Part shown: piece after piece, positions 30,527 through 39,906 of the stretch
Layout: each line of letters starts with the position of its first letter
Position numbering within the stretch: the first letter of the stretch is position 1
Assembly: GCA_963668435.2 (NCBI GenBank)
Contig: CAXXSC010000008.1
Span: 1,426,001-1,490,000, forward strand
Length of the DNA stretch: 64,000 nt
Direction of reading: 5' to 3'
Source of the DNA: G963668435 sp963668435
GTDB lineage: Bacteria > Latescibacterota > Latescibacteria > Latescibacterales > Latescibacteraceae
Made by a program: the position numbers and the translations under genes
The notes under the pieces: generated by a model
The model's input: the letters and a program-made list of their open reading frames with translations, nothing else
Database searches by the model: none
Told to the model about the DNA's origin: nothing

Positions 30527-33331
30527 TTAAAAAAGTCTCGCCAGATTGAAACTTACCGCATAATCACTGCTGTTGAAACATTTGGTGAAATCTATCCGCC
30601 CGATTCCTAACACACCGTTGAGCGCGAAACCGCCTTCGCTGACCGGGTAATCGAAATAACGCGGTTTCCAGGCAAGCTCCCGAAGACGTTTTGCCGAAAT
30701 CCAGGATTTTCCTGCGGCACAATGGGCAATAATACCGACATTCTTCTTCGCGAGCCAGCGAAGGCCGATCATCTCGAACGGTACAGTACGGAAATTATGC
30801 TCCATAAACAGCGCCGCGTGATGCTCGCCTACCAGCGGCCTGTCACCAATGGACTTGAAAACACCGTAGGGTGCCCAGGCCATGAACCGTGTATCGATTG
30901 TCCCGAAACGCTGAACCGGCATATCACCCGCCGAGGCCGAGGCATCCAGACGGATATCGAGTGTCATGGGGAAAAGCCGCCGCACAAGCAGGGTTTCAAA
31001 ATTCCAGTCGACTCCGAGCCTGACACTGGTAAAGGGGCTCATGTCGTCTTGCGCGTCAAGCCAGCCCTGTTCGAGGGTTACGGCAATCCCTTTTACACCG
31101 GCAACACCCAGCGGATTATGTTTCTCGCCTTTCGTAAACGTCAGCTCCCCGGAATAGAGATAGCCGTCATTGACAGAAGGATTCATCCTCGACATGCCGC
31201 CGGTGCCCGCCAACGTATCATATTTATGTGCCGTAAGCGAACTGTGGCGTTCAGCGTTGAATGCAAGTTCATACAATGTCGTCTCTTTCGGCCTGAAACG
31301 GAAACCCGCTTTAACTTTCCTGTTCCGGAAATAATCGAAATAATCCTCGTTACCGGTCAGCGTGGCGATAGAACTGACCAGTGTTGGATAATTGTTGGAA
31401 AAACCTTTCGGATCACTGAAATCCTGTCCGCTCAGATACAGCGAATATCGCCTGTTTTTCTTAAAAAAGCGTTCAGTGTGAAGTGACCAGTTCATCCGCT
31501 TGAGAAAACTCGAATAACCGGCGGTACTGAAAATCCGATACTTGTCCTGGAAGGTCCGGCGGTATGCTATTCCCCCAACATATCCGTCCACACGGTTATG
31601 CCTCCCATACGGCATGACACCTTTCATTGCCTGTGAAACAGCTGTGCGGAATTTTGAGGGAGGCTTTTTGTCCTTCTTTTTCCGTTTCTTCTTTTTAGCG
31701 TCCTCATCATCGTCATCAAGCAGTTTCGCGAGAACACCTTTCGGTTTCAGCGCCTTGTCCACCGTATCGCTGCTGTCAATATCCGCGTAAGCAGTCTCCT
31801 CTTCAATAGTATAGGGAATAGCTCGCCGCTGTGCCGCAAAAAGGCTGTCCTCATGGGCCCGTTTCGCGGCAATCCGAAGTGAATCGGCCGAACTGAGCAC
31901 CTTTTGCGCGGGCTCCCCCCCATCCTCGCTATCAGGACCGGGCTCATCATCGGCATTATCAACGATATCGCTTTCACTGTTTTCTGCGACGGACATAGCA
32001 TCATACTCCGGTTCGGCATCGTTTTCAGCTACTGTCTCAGCGTTTTCGACGGCGATGTTTTCAGAACTGTTTTCAACCGGAGTTTTCTCGTTTGTACCCG
32101 CAGCGCTTTCAGCCACCTCACTGCCATCCTCCGTTGGGCCGTTGTTTCCTCCGGCATCCACCGAGCTTGCGGCAACCGTGTTCTCTGCATCTGTTGAAGC
32201 TTCACCGCTGCCTTTTTCCACTTGTGAGCTTTTCACGGTCACCGACTCGTTCGAGACAGTCACCTCAACGACATCTTTCTTGTTGAACAGGCTGTCCGGA
32301 AGCGCCACGTTCAACTCATAATTGGAAAGACGGCTGACCTGGCTGTAGGTCATCTTGGGAAACTCGAGAAGGAATGACAATTTCAATTTGATATCGCCCT
32401 CGACACGAACATCGACAGGCAGCCACATGTCCTCACCGAAACTGCTGAACTGTTGCTTCACGGCAAACTGGAACTCTGTAAGCGGCGGCGGGAACATCAC
32501 CGCCTCGTTGGGCACGAGATCGAACTCGAGCACGACATACTCCTCGTCGAGAACCATGACTGTCCCGCGGAAAGAGGGCTGCAGCTTGCTTTTCGGCTCC
32601 ACGGAAATGATAAAGACCTGACGGTCGTCCATCAGTTTCTGATCGACCAGCTCGAAACGGTAAAATGAAAACGCCTCAGAACTGGTGACGCCGGGCATCT
32701 CGAAACCGAAAAGCTCGATATCGTCATCATAGAGGTTGGGAAGCCACCGGGCATTGACATTCGCCTGCTTGTCTTTCAGGTTTTTCGTATGGCGCGTGGA
32801 CAGAATAGTTTCTTTCGTTCCCTTTTCATGGTCCCAGTACAGGTTGGAAATGCTTTCGGCAATCATGGCGATTTTCTTGTTACCGGAAAGGCTCACCCGC
32901 GTATAGGCATCGGCCTTGAACGTTTCGAGCCCCTGCCGCCACTCTTTTTTCTTTTCTATAACCCGCCGCATAATACGTTCCGCGGTATTCCCCGGCGTAA
33001 CGATAACGGTTTCGATAAGCACGGGATTGGGCTTGAGCAAAATATCGACGACTGCCGGAGAATCCTCAGTTATTTCCACCCGTTGAGTGTGATAGCCGAT
33101 ATAGGATACCGCAATCGTTACAGGCACCGAGGGCAGTTCGAGGTTGTACGCGCCCTCACTATTCGTAATTGTTCCGGCCCGGAACCCCTCGATGCGGATA
33201 TGAGCTACCGGCAACGCCTCTTTCGATCCGGCATCCATGACTGTTCCGCTGACTATTTTCTGCGCGTGAAGGGTCGACGGCACAAACATGACATAGAACA
33301 GCACGAAGAGCATGAGCATAGCCCGGTGCAT
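30527..33331 (-). CDS. DUF5686 outer-membrane protein with carboxypeptidase-like regulatory domain
   Basis: 934 residues if started at ATG 33331, which has AGGA about 6 nt before; an upstream ATG at 33388 is less supported. Signal peptide (LMLFVLFYVMFVPSTLHAQ), then a CarboxypepD_reg-like beta-sandwich (about 25-105; VSGTVMDAGSKEALPVAHI, YIGYHTQ), then DUF5686 (from about 110). The barrel part ends in Leu-Phe. A very acidic low-complexity insert (about 380-500, rich in E, D, N, A) followed by a Lys-rich run (KKKKRKKKDKK) splits the DUF5686 region. DUF5686 proteins occur in the Bacteroidetes/FCB group; the exact role is unknown. Confidence 0.8.
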   Translation of the reverse strand: MHRAMLMLFVLFYVMFVPSTLHAQKIVSGTVMDAGSKEALPVAHIRIEGFRAGTITNSEGAYNLELPSVPVTIAVSYIGYHTQRVEITEDSPAVVDILLKPNPVLIETVIVTPGNTAERIMRRVIEKKKEWRQGLETFKADAYTRVSLSGNKKIAMIAESISNLYWDHEKGTKETILSTRHTKNLKDKQANVNARWLPNLYDDDIELFGFEMPGVTSSEAFSFYRFELVDQKLMDDRQVFIISVEPKSKLQPSFRGTVMVLDEEYVVLEFDLVPNEAVMFPPPLTEFQFAVKQQFSSFGEDMWLPVDVRVEGDIKLKLSFLLEFPKMTYSQVSRLSNYELNVALPDSLFNKKDVVEVTVSNESVTVKSSQVEKGSGEASTDAENTVAASSVDAGGNNGPTEDGSEVAESAAGTNEKTPVENSSENIAVENAETVAENDAEPEYDAMSVAENSESDIVDNADDEPGPDSEDGGEPAQKVLSSADSLRIAAKRAHEDSLFAAQRRAIPYTIEEETAYADIDSSDTVDKALKPKGVLAKLLDDDDEDAKKKKRKKKDKKPPSKFRTAVSQAMKGVMPYGRHNRVDGYVGGIAYRRTFQDKYRIFSTAGYSSFLKRMNWSLHTERFFKKNRRYSLYLSGQDFSDPKGFSNNYPTLVSSIATLTGNEDYFDYFRNRKVKAGFRFRPKETTLYELAFNAERHSSLTAHKYDTLAGTGGMSRMNPSVNDGYLYSGELTFTKGEKHNPLGVAGVKGIAVTLEQGWLDAQDDMSPFTSVRLGVDWNFETLLVRRLFPMTLDIRLDASASAGDMPVQRFGTIDTRFMAWAPYGVFKSIGDRPLVGEHHAALFMEHNFRTVPFEMIGLRWLAKKNVGIIAHCAAGKSWISAKRLRELAWKPRYFDYPVSEGGFALNGVLGIGRIDFTKCFNSSDYAVSFNLARLF

Positions 33332-33517
33332 AGTGTCCTGCGGCATTGCATCCGTGTAAAAACAAGATTTTACAGTTTGATAATGCATTGAAAAACCAAT
33401 CCCCCGTTTTCTGTCTGTAGTTGTGACGAAGGAAGCTGCCGTATTATTTCATTTTTTTTGATATATAATGGAAAAAAGGGAATATGCGGAGGAAAAAAAG
33501 TGAGAAGTAAATTTTTA

Positions 33518-34033
33518 TTATTTACCGCTGCTCTCATTACCCTTAAGTTCCGGCGGGGTAATGTCATCGACATCGAAATCTGCAAGCTGGGCATCGACAT
33601 AGGCATCGACAATTCCGAGCAGTTTCGCACCGAGGTAATATATGAGGAACGTGTTGCGGTCGGTACGGATCACGCTTTCTTCCCAGTCGGTGAGACCTTC
33701 CTCGCCCAGACGGTGGCTCTGGTAGAGGAAACCGGCGATACAGGTGGCTTCGGCGGCGAAAAATAGTGCCGCTTTCCATTTCCTGCCGTTATCGAGCTGG
33801 CCCCAGCCGGGGATAATAAGCGAGTGATACATGGCTTTCGAAGGGCTGACAGTCAATGACGGCGCCACCCGCAGACTGTCGCCGATGACCGTGACATGAT
33901 CGTGATCGTGCCCGCTGTCATTTGTGTCAGGCGCGTCTGAAAACATCGGAACAGTGGCAGAAAACGGCACCGGTTTCTGCCCATAACTCAGGGAAGGCAC
34001 CGATGCCGTCATCAGGATAACTGCGAGTGTCAA
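33518..34033 (-). CDS. DUF5683-family membrane protein
   Basis: 171 residues if started at TTG 34033. A signal-like stretch (LAVILMTASVPSLSYG) is followed by a His/Asp-rich loop (DSGHDHDHVTV) and the family core SLIIPGWGQLDNGRKWKAAL with two membrane helices. AGGAGG overlaps the end of the ROK gene and lies 7 nt before an in-frame CTG at 34049, so the true start may be that CTG or this TTG. The gene starts within about 12 bp of the ROK kinase gene. Function unknown. Confidence 0.7.
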   Translation of the reverse strand: MTLAVILMTASVPSLSYGQKPVPFSATVPMFSDAPDTNDSGHDHDHVTVIGDSLRVAPSLTVSPSKAMYHSLIIPGWGQLDNGRKWKAALFFAAEATCIAGFLYQSHRLGEEGLTDWEESVIRTDRNTFLIYYLGAKLLGIVDAYVDAQLADFDVDDITPPELKGNESSGK

Positions 34034-34044
34034 GGCCGCGGCTT

Positions 34045-35019
34045 TCAGGACCCGGCCTCCTGCTCGATTACGAGCCGTGCGGCGCCGAGAATGGCGGCAT
34101 CATCAGGGATCTGGGCCGGAACGATTTTCACCTGCTCGACATAGGACTGGAATCCACGCTCGTAGAGGGCTTTCCGCGCGGGTCCGAAAATGAGATCTCC
34201 GGCGCGTGCCATCTTGCCACCGATAGCGCAGACCTCGAAATTGAGGATATTGAGCGCGTTGACAAGGGCACAGCCGAGAAGATAACCGGCCTTGCGGAAC
34301 ATGTCCTGTGCGAAATCGTCACCGTCCATAGCGGCATCGAAAATATCTTTCGAGGTGAGTTCGCCGGGATTCATGCGATATTTTTCGAGCGAGGACGTGA
34401 TATGCTCGTTGGCCAGAGCCTCGTTGGTCATGCGGACAATGCCGTTTGCTGAGGCATAGCTCTCTATACAGCCGCGCTGGCCGCACCAGCACTGCACACC
34501 GTTGTAATCAATCGAGGTGTGGCCGAATTCGCAGGCATTGTCATTGAACCCGGTCAGAAGCTTTCCCTGACTTACCGCGCCGCCGCCGATACCGGTGCCG
34601 AGTGTAAGCACGAAAAAGTCACTTAGGCCCTTACCGGCGCCCATCCACCATTCGCCAAAAGCGAACACCGTGGCATCATTCTGTATGCAGGTGAAGGGAC
34701 CGAGACGCTCCTGAACCGAAGAGGCAAGCGGGAAATCGTACCAGTGGGGAAGGTTTCCGGCACGCATGACAACACCTCGTTTCGCATCGAGCGGACCGGG
34801 CGAACCGATACCGATGCCGCTGATATCGCCCATGGTCATGCCGCCATTTTTCACCGCCTGAACGATGGTGTCGCAGATCTGGTTCAGAGGAGCCTCCGCC
34901 GATTCGCGGGCAAGCGTCGGGCGCTCGTCGCGGGCAAGAATGGTTCCTTCGCTGTCGATAAGTCCGGCACCGACATTCGTGCCGCCGAGATCGACGCCGA
35001 CATACAGTTTTTTCGCCAT
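34045..35019 (-). CDS. ROK-family glucokinase/sugar kinase
   Basis: 324 residues from ATG 35019 (AAGGTG 7 nt upstream). VGVDLGGTNVGAGLID is the phosphate-binding start, LTLGTGIGGGAV and EFGHTSIDYNG the ROK signature with the catalytic Asp in IQNDATV, and CWCGQRGCIE the zinc-binding cysteine cluster of ROK proteins. It phosphorylates glucose or another hexose. No DNA-binding domain is present, so it is a kinase and not a ROK repressor. Confidence 0.9.
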   Translation of the reverse strand: MAKKLYVGVDLGGTNVGAGLIDSEGTILARDERPTLARESAEAPLNQICDTIVQAVKNGGMTMGDISGIGIGSPGPLDAKRGVVMRAGNLPHWYDFPLASSVQERLGPFTCIQNDATVFAFGEWWMGAGKGLSDFFVLTLGTGIGGGAVSQGKLLTGFNDNACEFGHTSIDYNGVQCWCGQRGCIESYASANGIVRMTNEALANEHITSSLEKYRMNPGELTSKDIFDAAMDGDDFAQDMFRKAGYLLGCALVNALNILNFEVCAIGGKMARAGDLIFGPARKALYERGFQSYVEQVKIVPAQIPDDAAILGAARLVIEQEAGS

Positions 35020-35102
35020 TGTGTTCACCTTGTTTCGCGTAATGTAATGCCATGCTCAGCCGGAGTGTTCATGAAGCGAATCCGGCTGGTCGGCTATCAA
35101 TT

Positions 35103-35108
35103 ATTATA
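35103..35108 (-). promoter_or_regulatory. Perfect -10 box upstream of the ROK gene
   Basis: TATAAT on the minus strand; the sequence 17-18 bp upstream (CCTGAT) is a poor -35. A 7-bp hairpin (AGCCGGA 35058-35064 with TCCGGCT 35081-35087) lies downstream in the leader. Confidence 0.35.
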
Positions 35109-35203
35109 TTTAATTATCATCTATCATCAGGAATACAGCACCGATTCATGACGCCATTAATGAAAAATTAGCAATTTTCAAATAACGGCGCAATGAAAAC
35201 CTG

Positions 35204-35911
35204 TCAATCGCGGGCTCCGCGAAGTATCAGAAGCCTGAGAAGTGTCAGAATCGCAGTTGCGGCTGCGGCGACATAAGTCCATGCGGCGGCATCCAGCACT
35301 TTTTTCGCCTGGGGCACTTCATCCGAGGTCAGAAACCCGCCTCTCGCAAGCACTACAATTGCCCGTTTCGAGGCATCAAACTCAACCGGCAGGGTCACCA
35401 GCGTGAAAACCACCGCCACGCTGAACAGCATGATTCCGGCATCCATGAGCCAGCGAAAGCTGCCACCAACAAAAAAAGGTAAGAACATACCTGCCATGAA
35501 AATCCAGATACCGAGCTGTGTTCCTGTTGCCGCAGCCGGAGCGATAGCGGTTCGCATCACCAGTGCCGGATACTTAACTGCATGCTGAACCGCGTGCCCG
35601 GCCTCATGAGCGGCAATCCCAAGCGCTGCAATGCTCTGGGAGCCATAGACACCCTCTGAAAGCCGGAGAACTCCGGCCCGCGGATCGTAATGATCGGTCA
35701 GCTGGCCGCGAACCGGCTCAATACCGACATTTTGAAGTCCGTTGCTGTCGAGGATACGGCGGGCAACCTCAGCGCCGGTCAGCCCCGAACGGGAACGCAC
35801 ACGGCTGTATTTTCCGAACGCGTTCTTCACTTTCGCCTGGGCCAAGAGCGTAAAAATAAGGCCCGGTATCATTAAAAGAATTGTGTAATAACCCGAAATA
35901 TAGCCTAACAT
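35204..35911 (-). CDS. Membrane zinc metallopeptidase (YugP-like)
   Basis: 235 residues. AAHEAGHAVQHA (about 105-116) is the HExxH metallopeptidase motif. At least three hydrophobic segments surround it (YYTILLMIPGLIFTLL at the N-terminus, LGIWIFMAGMFLPFFVGG, and IMLFSVAVVFTLVTLPVEF), with a C-terminal helix. The layout fits the neutral zinc peptidase_2 family. Substrate unknown. GGAGG precedes the ATG. It lies in the run of minus-strand genes from tgt to DUF5683. Confidence 0.9.
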   Translation of the reverse strand: MLGYISGYYTILLMIPGLIFTLLAQAKVKNAFGKYSRVRSRSGLTGAEVARRILDSNGLQNVGIEPVRGQLTDHYDPRAGVLRLSEGVYGSQSIAALGIAAHEAGHAVQHAVKYPALVMRTAIAPAAATGTQLGIWIFMAGMFLPFFVGGSFRWLMDAGIMLFSVAVVFTLVTLPVEFDASKRAIVVLARGGFLTSDEVPQAKKVLDAAAWTYVAAAATAILTLLRLLILRGARD

Positions 35912-35965
35912 ATCGTACCTCCGTTACCAGAAAGCGTGTGGAGATTTTTACTCATATTGAACAGC

Positions 35966-36421
35966 TCATTCATCACGTTTCAGCATGATGAACTCGCCGA
36001 TGCCTTTTTTCTTGTAATCAGGCACCTCGCCGACCTTCTCGAAACCATACGAGTAATAGAGTTTCTGCGCGGCCTCGTTGAAATCGGACACCATGAGAAA
36101 GAGTTTCGGCTTGAGCCTGAACATCCTTTCCGTGGCGAAATCGAGGAACATCGTTGCCACGCCGCTTCGCCTGAAATCACGCCGCACACCAAGTGCCCTT
36201 ATGAACGGGAATTCCCCCATCATGCCTTTTTCGATGAGCACGAGATAGGCAACGCACTCACCGTTACGTTCCTCGATCCAGATATCACTGCCATTCTCGA
36301 ACTCGGCGGTGAAAAACGCGAGGGCATCATCAAGCGAGCGTTCATAACATTCCCACAAGAGGCTGTCCGCGATGATCGCGGCACAGGATTCGAGATCGCC
36401 GTGAACTGCAGGCCGCATCAT
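35966..36421 (-). CDS. GNAT-family N-acetyltransferase
   Basis: 151 residues, a single GNAT domain. RALGVRRDFRRSGVATMFLDF holds the acetyl-CoA pyrophosphate-binding R-x-x-G-x-A type loop, and LYYSYGFEKVGEVPDY is the last strand/helix pair. Target unknown; RimI-like protein acetylation is one possibility. It lies between fmt and the metallopeptidase. Confidence 0.85.
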   Translation of the reverse strand: MMRPAVHGDLESCAAIIADSLLWECYERSLDDALAFFTAEFENGSDIWIEERNGECVAYLVLIEKGMMGEFPFIRALGVRRDFRRSGVATMFLDFATERMFRLKPKLFLMVSDFNEAAQKLYYSYGFEKVGEVPDYKKKGIGEFIMLKRDE

Positions 36422-36491
36422 TATCTTTGACGCTCCAATCCCTGAAAATGTTCAAGCAAAATTCGGAATAGCCGATGTTTTCAGCTTTTTG

Positions 36492-37424
36492 TCACATCGA
36501 ACAGATATTGATTCCCAACTCGACCTGACAGCCCCTAACAAATGAGGCACAGTCCATTTTCTTCTTCCCGGGCGGCTGGATCTCGGTAATCCTGAGCGTC
36601 CCCTTGCCGCAGGATACGGTAATGCCCTCTTTCGGCGACACTCCCGCTATCATACCCGGCGTCCCGGAAGATTCGTTCTCGATTACCTCTGTCCGGTGGA
36701 CCTTGACCGCGCCCTTGCTGCACTCGGTGAAAGCGCCCGGCACCGGATTCATACCGCGTACCTTGTTATGGATAGTCAGGGAGTCAGAACTCCAGTCGAT
36801 GAGCCCGTCCGGCTTGAACAGTTTCGGTGCGGGACGTGCCTCACGATCCGGCTGCGGAACAGCCTTAAGGGAACCGTCGCCGATTCCCGCAACAGTTCTC
36901 AAGCTCAGGTCGGCACCCATGACGCTGAGGCGGTCATAGAGTTCACCGGCGGTCTCATCGGCACCGATGGCGGTTTCCACCGAAAGCAGAATATCCCCGG
37001 TGTCAATCTTGTCATCGATAAAAAATGTCGTGAGCCCGGTCATGGTATCGCCGTTGATCACCGCCCAGTTGATCGGTGCGGCACCGCGGTAGTCGGGCAG
37101 AAGCGAACCGTGAAGATTGACTGTCCCCAGTCGCGGAAGCTCGAAAACTGACCGTGGCAGAATCCTGAACGCGACTACGAAAAAGAGATCGGCATCGAGA
37201 GCCTTGAGCTCCTCGACAAAAGCCGGATTCGAGAGTTTCTCAGGTGTCATCACGGGAATTCCACGCTCGACAGCCGCGACCTTCACCGGCGAAGACATAA
37301 CACTCCGTCCACGGCCCTTAGGCTTGTCAGGCACAGTCACAGCCGCAACGATCTCATGCTCTTCAGCAAGAGCAGAGAACGTGGGCAGGCCGAAATCGGC
37401 AGTTCCCATGAAAACGATTCGCAT
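36492..37424 (-). CDS. fmt: Methionyl-tRNA formyltransferase
   Basis: 310 residues. MRIVFMGTADFGLPTF is the usual start, and SLLPDYRGAAPINWAVING holds the formyl-transfer residues (HGSLLPxYRG). The C-terminal OB-like domain starts near residue 205. It formylates initiator Met-tRNA using 10-formyl-H4folate. Its ATG overlaps the def stop by one base (TGATG), so translation is coupled with peptide deformylase, which removes the same formyl group. Confidence 0.96.
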   Translation of the reverse strand: MRIVFMGTADFGLPTFSALAEEHEIVAAVTVPDKPKGRGRSVMSSPVKVAAVERGIPVMTPEKLSNPAFVEELKALDADLFFVVAFRILPRSVFELPRLGTVNLHGSLLPDYRGAAPINWAVINGDTMTGLTTFFIDDKIDTGDILLSVETAIGADETAGELYDRLSVMGADLSLRTVAGIGDGSLKAVPQPDREARPAPKLFKPDGLIDWSSDSLTIHNKVRGMNPVPGAFTECSKGAVKVHRTEVIENESSGTPGMIAGVSPKEGITVSCGKGTLRITEIQPPGKKKMDCASFVRGCQVELGINICSM

Positions 37425-37948
37425 CAGGCTTTTTTGCTTTCCTTGGCGAGTGTACGCAGTTTTTTCGACAGCAGGGCCCGTTTCACCGGATTGAGACGGT
37501 CCACAAACAGAACCCCGTTGAGATGATCGATCTCGTGCTGAATAACACGGGCGAGAAAATCATCATTGTCGATCACCTGCTGATTACCATCGATATCGGT
37601 ATATGTCGCTTTCACACGTTTCGGGCGTGTCACCGATTCATAGATATCCGGTACGGAAAGACAGCCTTCCTCGAAAGTGATCTCACCCTCTGTCTCGATA
37701 ATCTCGGGATTGATCATGGTCAGGATGTCGCTTTCCTCGTCGCCGAAAGAACGGTCGATAACCACCATGCGTTTCGATACTCCGACCTGCGGCGCGGCAA
37801 GGCCGATACCTTTATCGTCTTCGAGCATGGTTTCGATCATGCGCTCGTTGAGATCCCGTATTTCATCGGTTATCTCGGTGATTTCCTCAGCTGTTTTCCT
37901 GAGAACCGGATCACCGTAAACACGTATTTCCTCTATCATATTTTCCAT
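37424..37948 (-). CDS. def: Peptide deformylase
   Basis: 174 residues from ATG 37948 (TGGAG 5 nt upstream); an ATG at 37975 is further out and lacks a site. The three metal-site motifs are GIGLAAPQVG, EEGCLSVP and QHEIDHLNG. It removes N-formyl groups from new proteins. Coupled to fmt by a one-base overlap. Confidence 0.96.
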   Translation of the reverse strand: MENMIEEIRVYGDPVLRKTAEEITEITDEIRDLNERMIETMLEDDKGIGLAAPQVGVSKRMVVIDRSFGDEESDILTMINPEIIETEGEITFEEGCLSVPDIYESVTRPKRVKATYTDIDGNQQVIDNDDFLARVIQHEIDHLNGVLFVDRLNPVKRALLSKKLRTLAKESKKA

Positions 37949-38023
37949 ACTGCTCCAATCAGGACCTGTCGGCATTCACCTAACCGGTATAGCCCCTATT
38001 CAAAGGCGGCTGAAAAACGGCAT

Positions 38024-38380
38024 TTATTCTTTCGCCGCATCTTCCTTGTTCAGCACACGTCCGATGCTCGAGCGGATCATTTCGAGCTTGGTCGTATCAC
38101 TGACCTTTAGGACAACGATATCCTCGCCGCTGGGATTTCCTTTTTTCTCCTTGATGCTCGCGACAGTGCCGCAGATACCACCGATCGTAACAACTTTGTC
38201 ACCTTTTTCGATAGTATTGAGCATGCTCTGTGTTTCTTTCTGCTTCTTCTGCTGCGGTCTCAGAATGAAAAAATACATAATAGCGAATAGCGCCAGAAGC
38301 ATCGGCCACATGGGTGCGCCGCCACGTTTCGCGCCCTCGGCCGCCTGCGCGTATGCCGATGGTATCAATTCAAAGCTCAT
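38024..38380 (-). CDS. yajC: Preprotein translocase subunit YajC
   Basis: 118 residues: short N-terminus, one membrane helix (MWPMLLALFAIMYFFILRP) and the YajC core RPQQKKQKETQSML, KGDKVVTIGGICGTV. It belongs to the SecDF-YajC complex. It follows tgt as in many bacteria. A charged C-terminal tail is typical. Confidence 0.93.
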   Translation of the reverse strand: MSFELIPSAYAQAAEGAKRGGAPMWPMLLALFAIMYFFILRPQQKKQKETQSMLNTIEKGDKVVTIGGICGTVASIKEKKGNPSGEDIVVLKVSDTTKLEMIRSSIGRVLNKEDAAKE

Positions 38381-38484
38381 AGACTGTCCTTCGTGTTATG
38401 AACACCGGAATGTCCGGCATTCTGTGTGATTGTATGTAATGATTGTATATTTTCGTTCGTTTCGCTGTTCGTGACAACTCCCGT

Positions 38485-39702
38485 TCAATCGTTTTGCCGC
38501 CCGCGGAAACGATTGAGGAACTCCTCGCGCCATTCGGGAAAATTGCCGTCCAGTATGGACTGACGCATCCGCCGCATCATATCGAGATAGAAATAGATGC
38601 TGTGCATGGTCGCGAGCCTGGGCGCGAGTATCTCTCCCGCCTGGAAAAGATGGCGGATATACGCCCTCGTATATTTCTTGCAGACCGGGCATTCGCAATC
38701 CGGGTCTATCGGCTCGAAACGGCGCGCCTGATGGGCGTTCTTGAGCACCGCCTTGCCATCATAGGTGAAAACCGTGCCGTTCCGTGCATTCCTTGTGGGC
38801 ATGACACAATCGAACATATCCACACCGCGCGTTACCGCCTCAACTATATCGTCGGGGAACCCGACACCCATGAGATAGCGCGGCTTCTCTTTCGGCAGCA
38901 CTTCGGTCGAGACCTTGACCATGTCAAACATCTCGTCCTTCGCCTCGCCAACCGCGAGCCCGCCGATGGAATAGCCCCAGAAATCCATTTCGACCATCCG
39001 CTCGACTACCTTTTCCCTAAGATCGGGATAGACACTGCCCTGGCAGATGCCGAACAGAACACTTCTGCCACCAGCGATCTTCTCATGCGCCTCTTTCGAG
39101 CGCGCCGCCCATTTCTCGGTCACACGGCATGATTTCGCCGCGTAATCACGATCCGCGGGATAGGGAATGCACTCGTCAAGCGGCATGATGATGTCTGCTC
39201 CGAGATCGTGCTCTATTTCTATAACGCTTTCCGGCGTAAAATGATGCGTCGAACCGTCGATATGGGATTTGAACGAGACACCGTCCTTGGTGAGTTTCCT
39301 CAGATCGCTCAGGCTGAAAACCTGGAAACCGCCGGAATCGGTCAGGATCGAACGGTCCCAGCCGATGAAACCATGCAGTCCACCCGCCTCCGCCACCAGT
39401 TTCGGTCCCGGACGGAGATAGAGATGGTAGGTGTTCCCGAGAATGATACGGGCGTCGATGTCCTGCAACTCCTCCTGTGACATGGACTTGACCGTGCCCT
39501 GCGTGCCCACCGGCATGAAAACCGGCGTCTCGATCACCGAATGCGGCGTGGTGAGTATGCCCGCGCGCGCGCCGGTCACCGGACAGGTCTTGATCACCTC
39601 GTAGGAAAAACCGGGTATATTATTGACAGCCTGACTGATCAGAATCCCCCTCGTTTCGACTGAAATTATCTGGAGAAAGCGGTATGACGGCGTTATCCGC
39701 AA
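38485..39702 (-). CDS. tgt: Queuine tRNA-ribosyltransferase
   Basis: The product swaps guanine 34 of certain tRNAs for preQ1. LTTPHSVIETPVFMPVGTQ, LTDSGGFQVFSL (nucleophile region), GGLAVGEAKDEM and the zinc site CPVCKKYTRAYIRH match bacterial Tgt. The frame gives 405 residues from a TTG at 39702, about 30 more than usual. The family normally begins close to the segment FSYEVIKTC, so the true start is probably downstream, but no ATG is available; GAGGGGG near 39652 precedes an ATT and a CTG. I keep the longest frame and mark the start as unsettled. Confidence 0.93.
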   Translation of the reverse strand: MRITPSYRFLQIISVETRGILISQAVNNIPGFSYEVIKTCPVTGARAGILTTPHSVIETPVFMPVGTQGTVKSMSQEELQDIDARIILGNTYHLYLRPGPKLVAEAGGLHGFIGWDRSILTDSGGFQVFSLSDLRKLTKDGVSFKSHIDGSTHHFTPESVIEIEHDLGADIIMPLDECIPYPADRDYAAKSCRVTEKWAARSKEAHEKIAGGRSVLFGICQGSVYPDLREKVVERMVEMDFWGYSIGGLAVGEAKDEMFDMVKVSTEVLPKEKPRYLMGVGFPDDIVEAVTRGVDMFDCVMPTRNARNGTVFTYDGKAVLKNAHQARRFEPIDPDCECPVCKKYTRAYIRHLFQAGEILAPRLATMHSIYFYLDMMRRMRQSILDGNFPEWREEFLNRFRGRQND

Positions 39703-39752
39703 ACATCACGGCGCATCATAGAAATATCGTTATAAGATAACATTTTACAGCG

Positions 39753-39817
39753 AAAAAGGCAATTGAAAAGGGCCGGACGGAACATGGACAACACGCGTCC
39801 ATGCCGCCCGAATTGCC
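39753..39817 (-). terminator. Terminator after the PAP2 gene (minus strand)
   Basis: On the minus strand GGCAATT pairs with AATTGCC (39758-39764 and 39811-39817), enclosing GGGC/GCCC and CATGGAC/GTCCATG (39783-39789 and 39797-39803), and is followed by TTTTT. Confidence 0.7.
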
Positions 39818-39906
39818 AACATCAGATCCGGATAAGGATTTGGAAGCAAAAACTCAGGACCGGCAAAGCATCACGGGAAGGCACAACTCAGCCGGGATTC
39901 CGGCCA

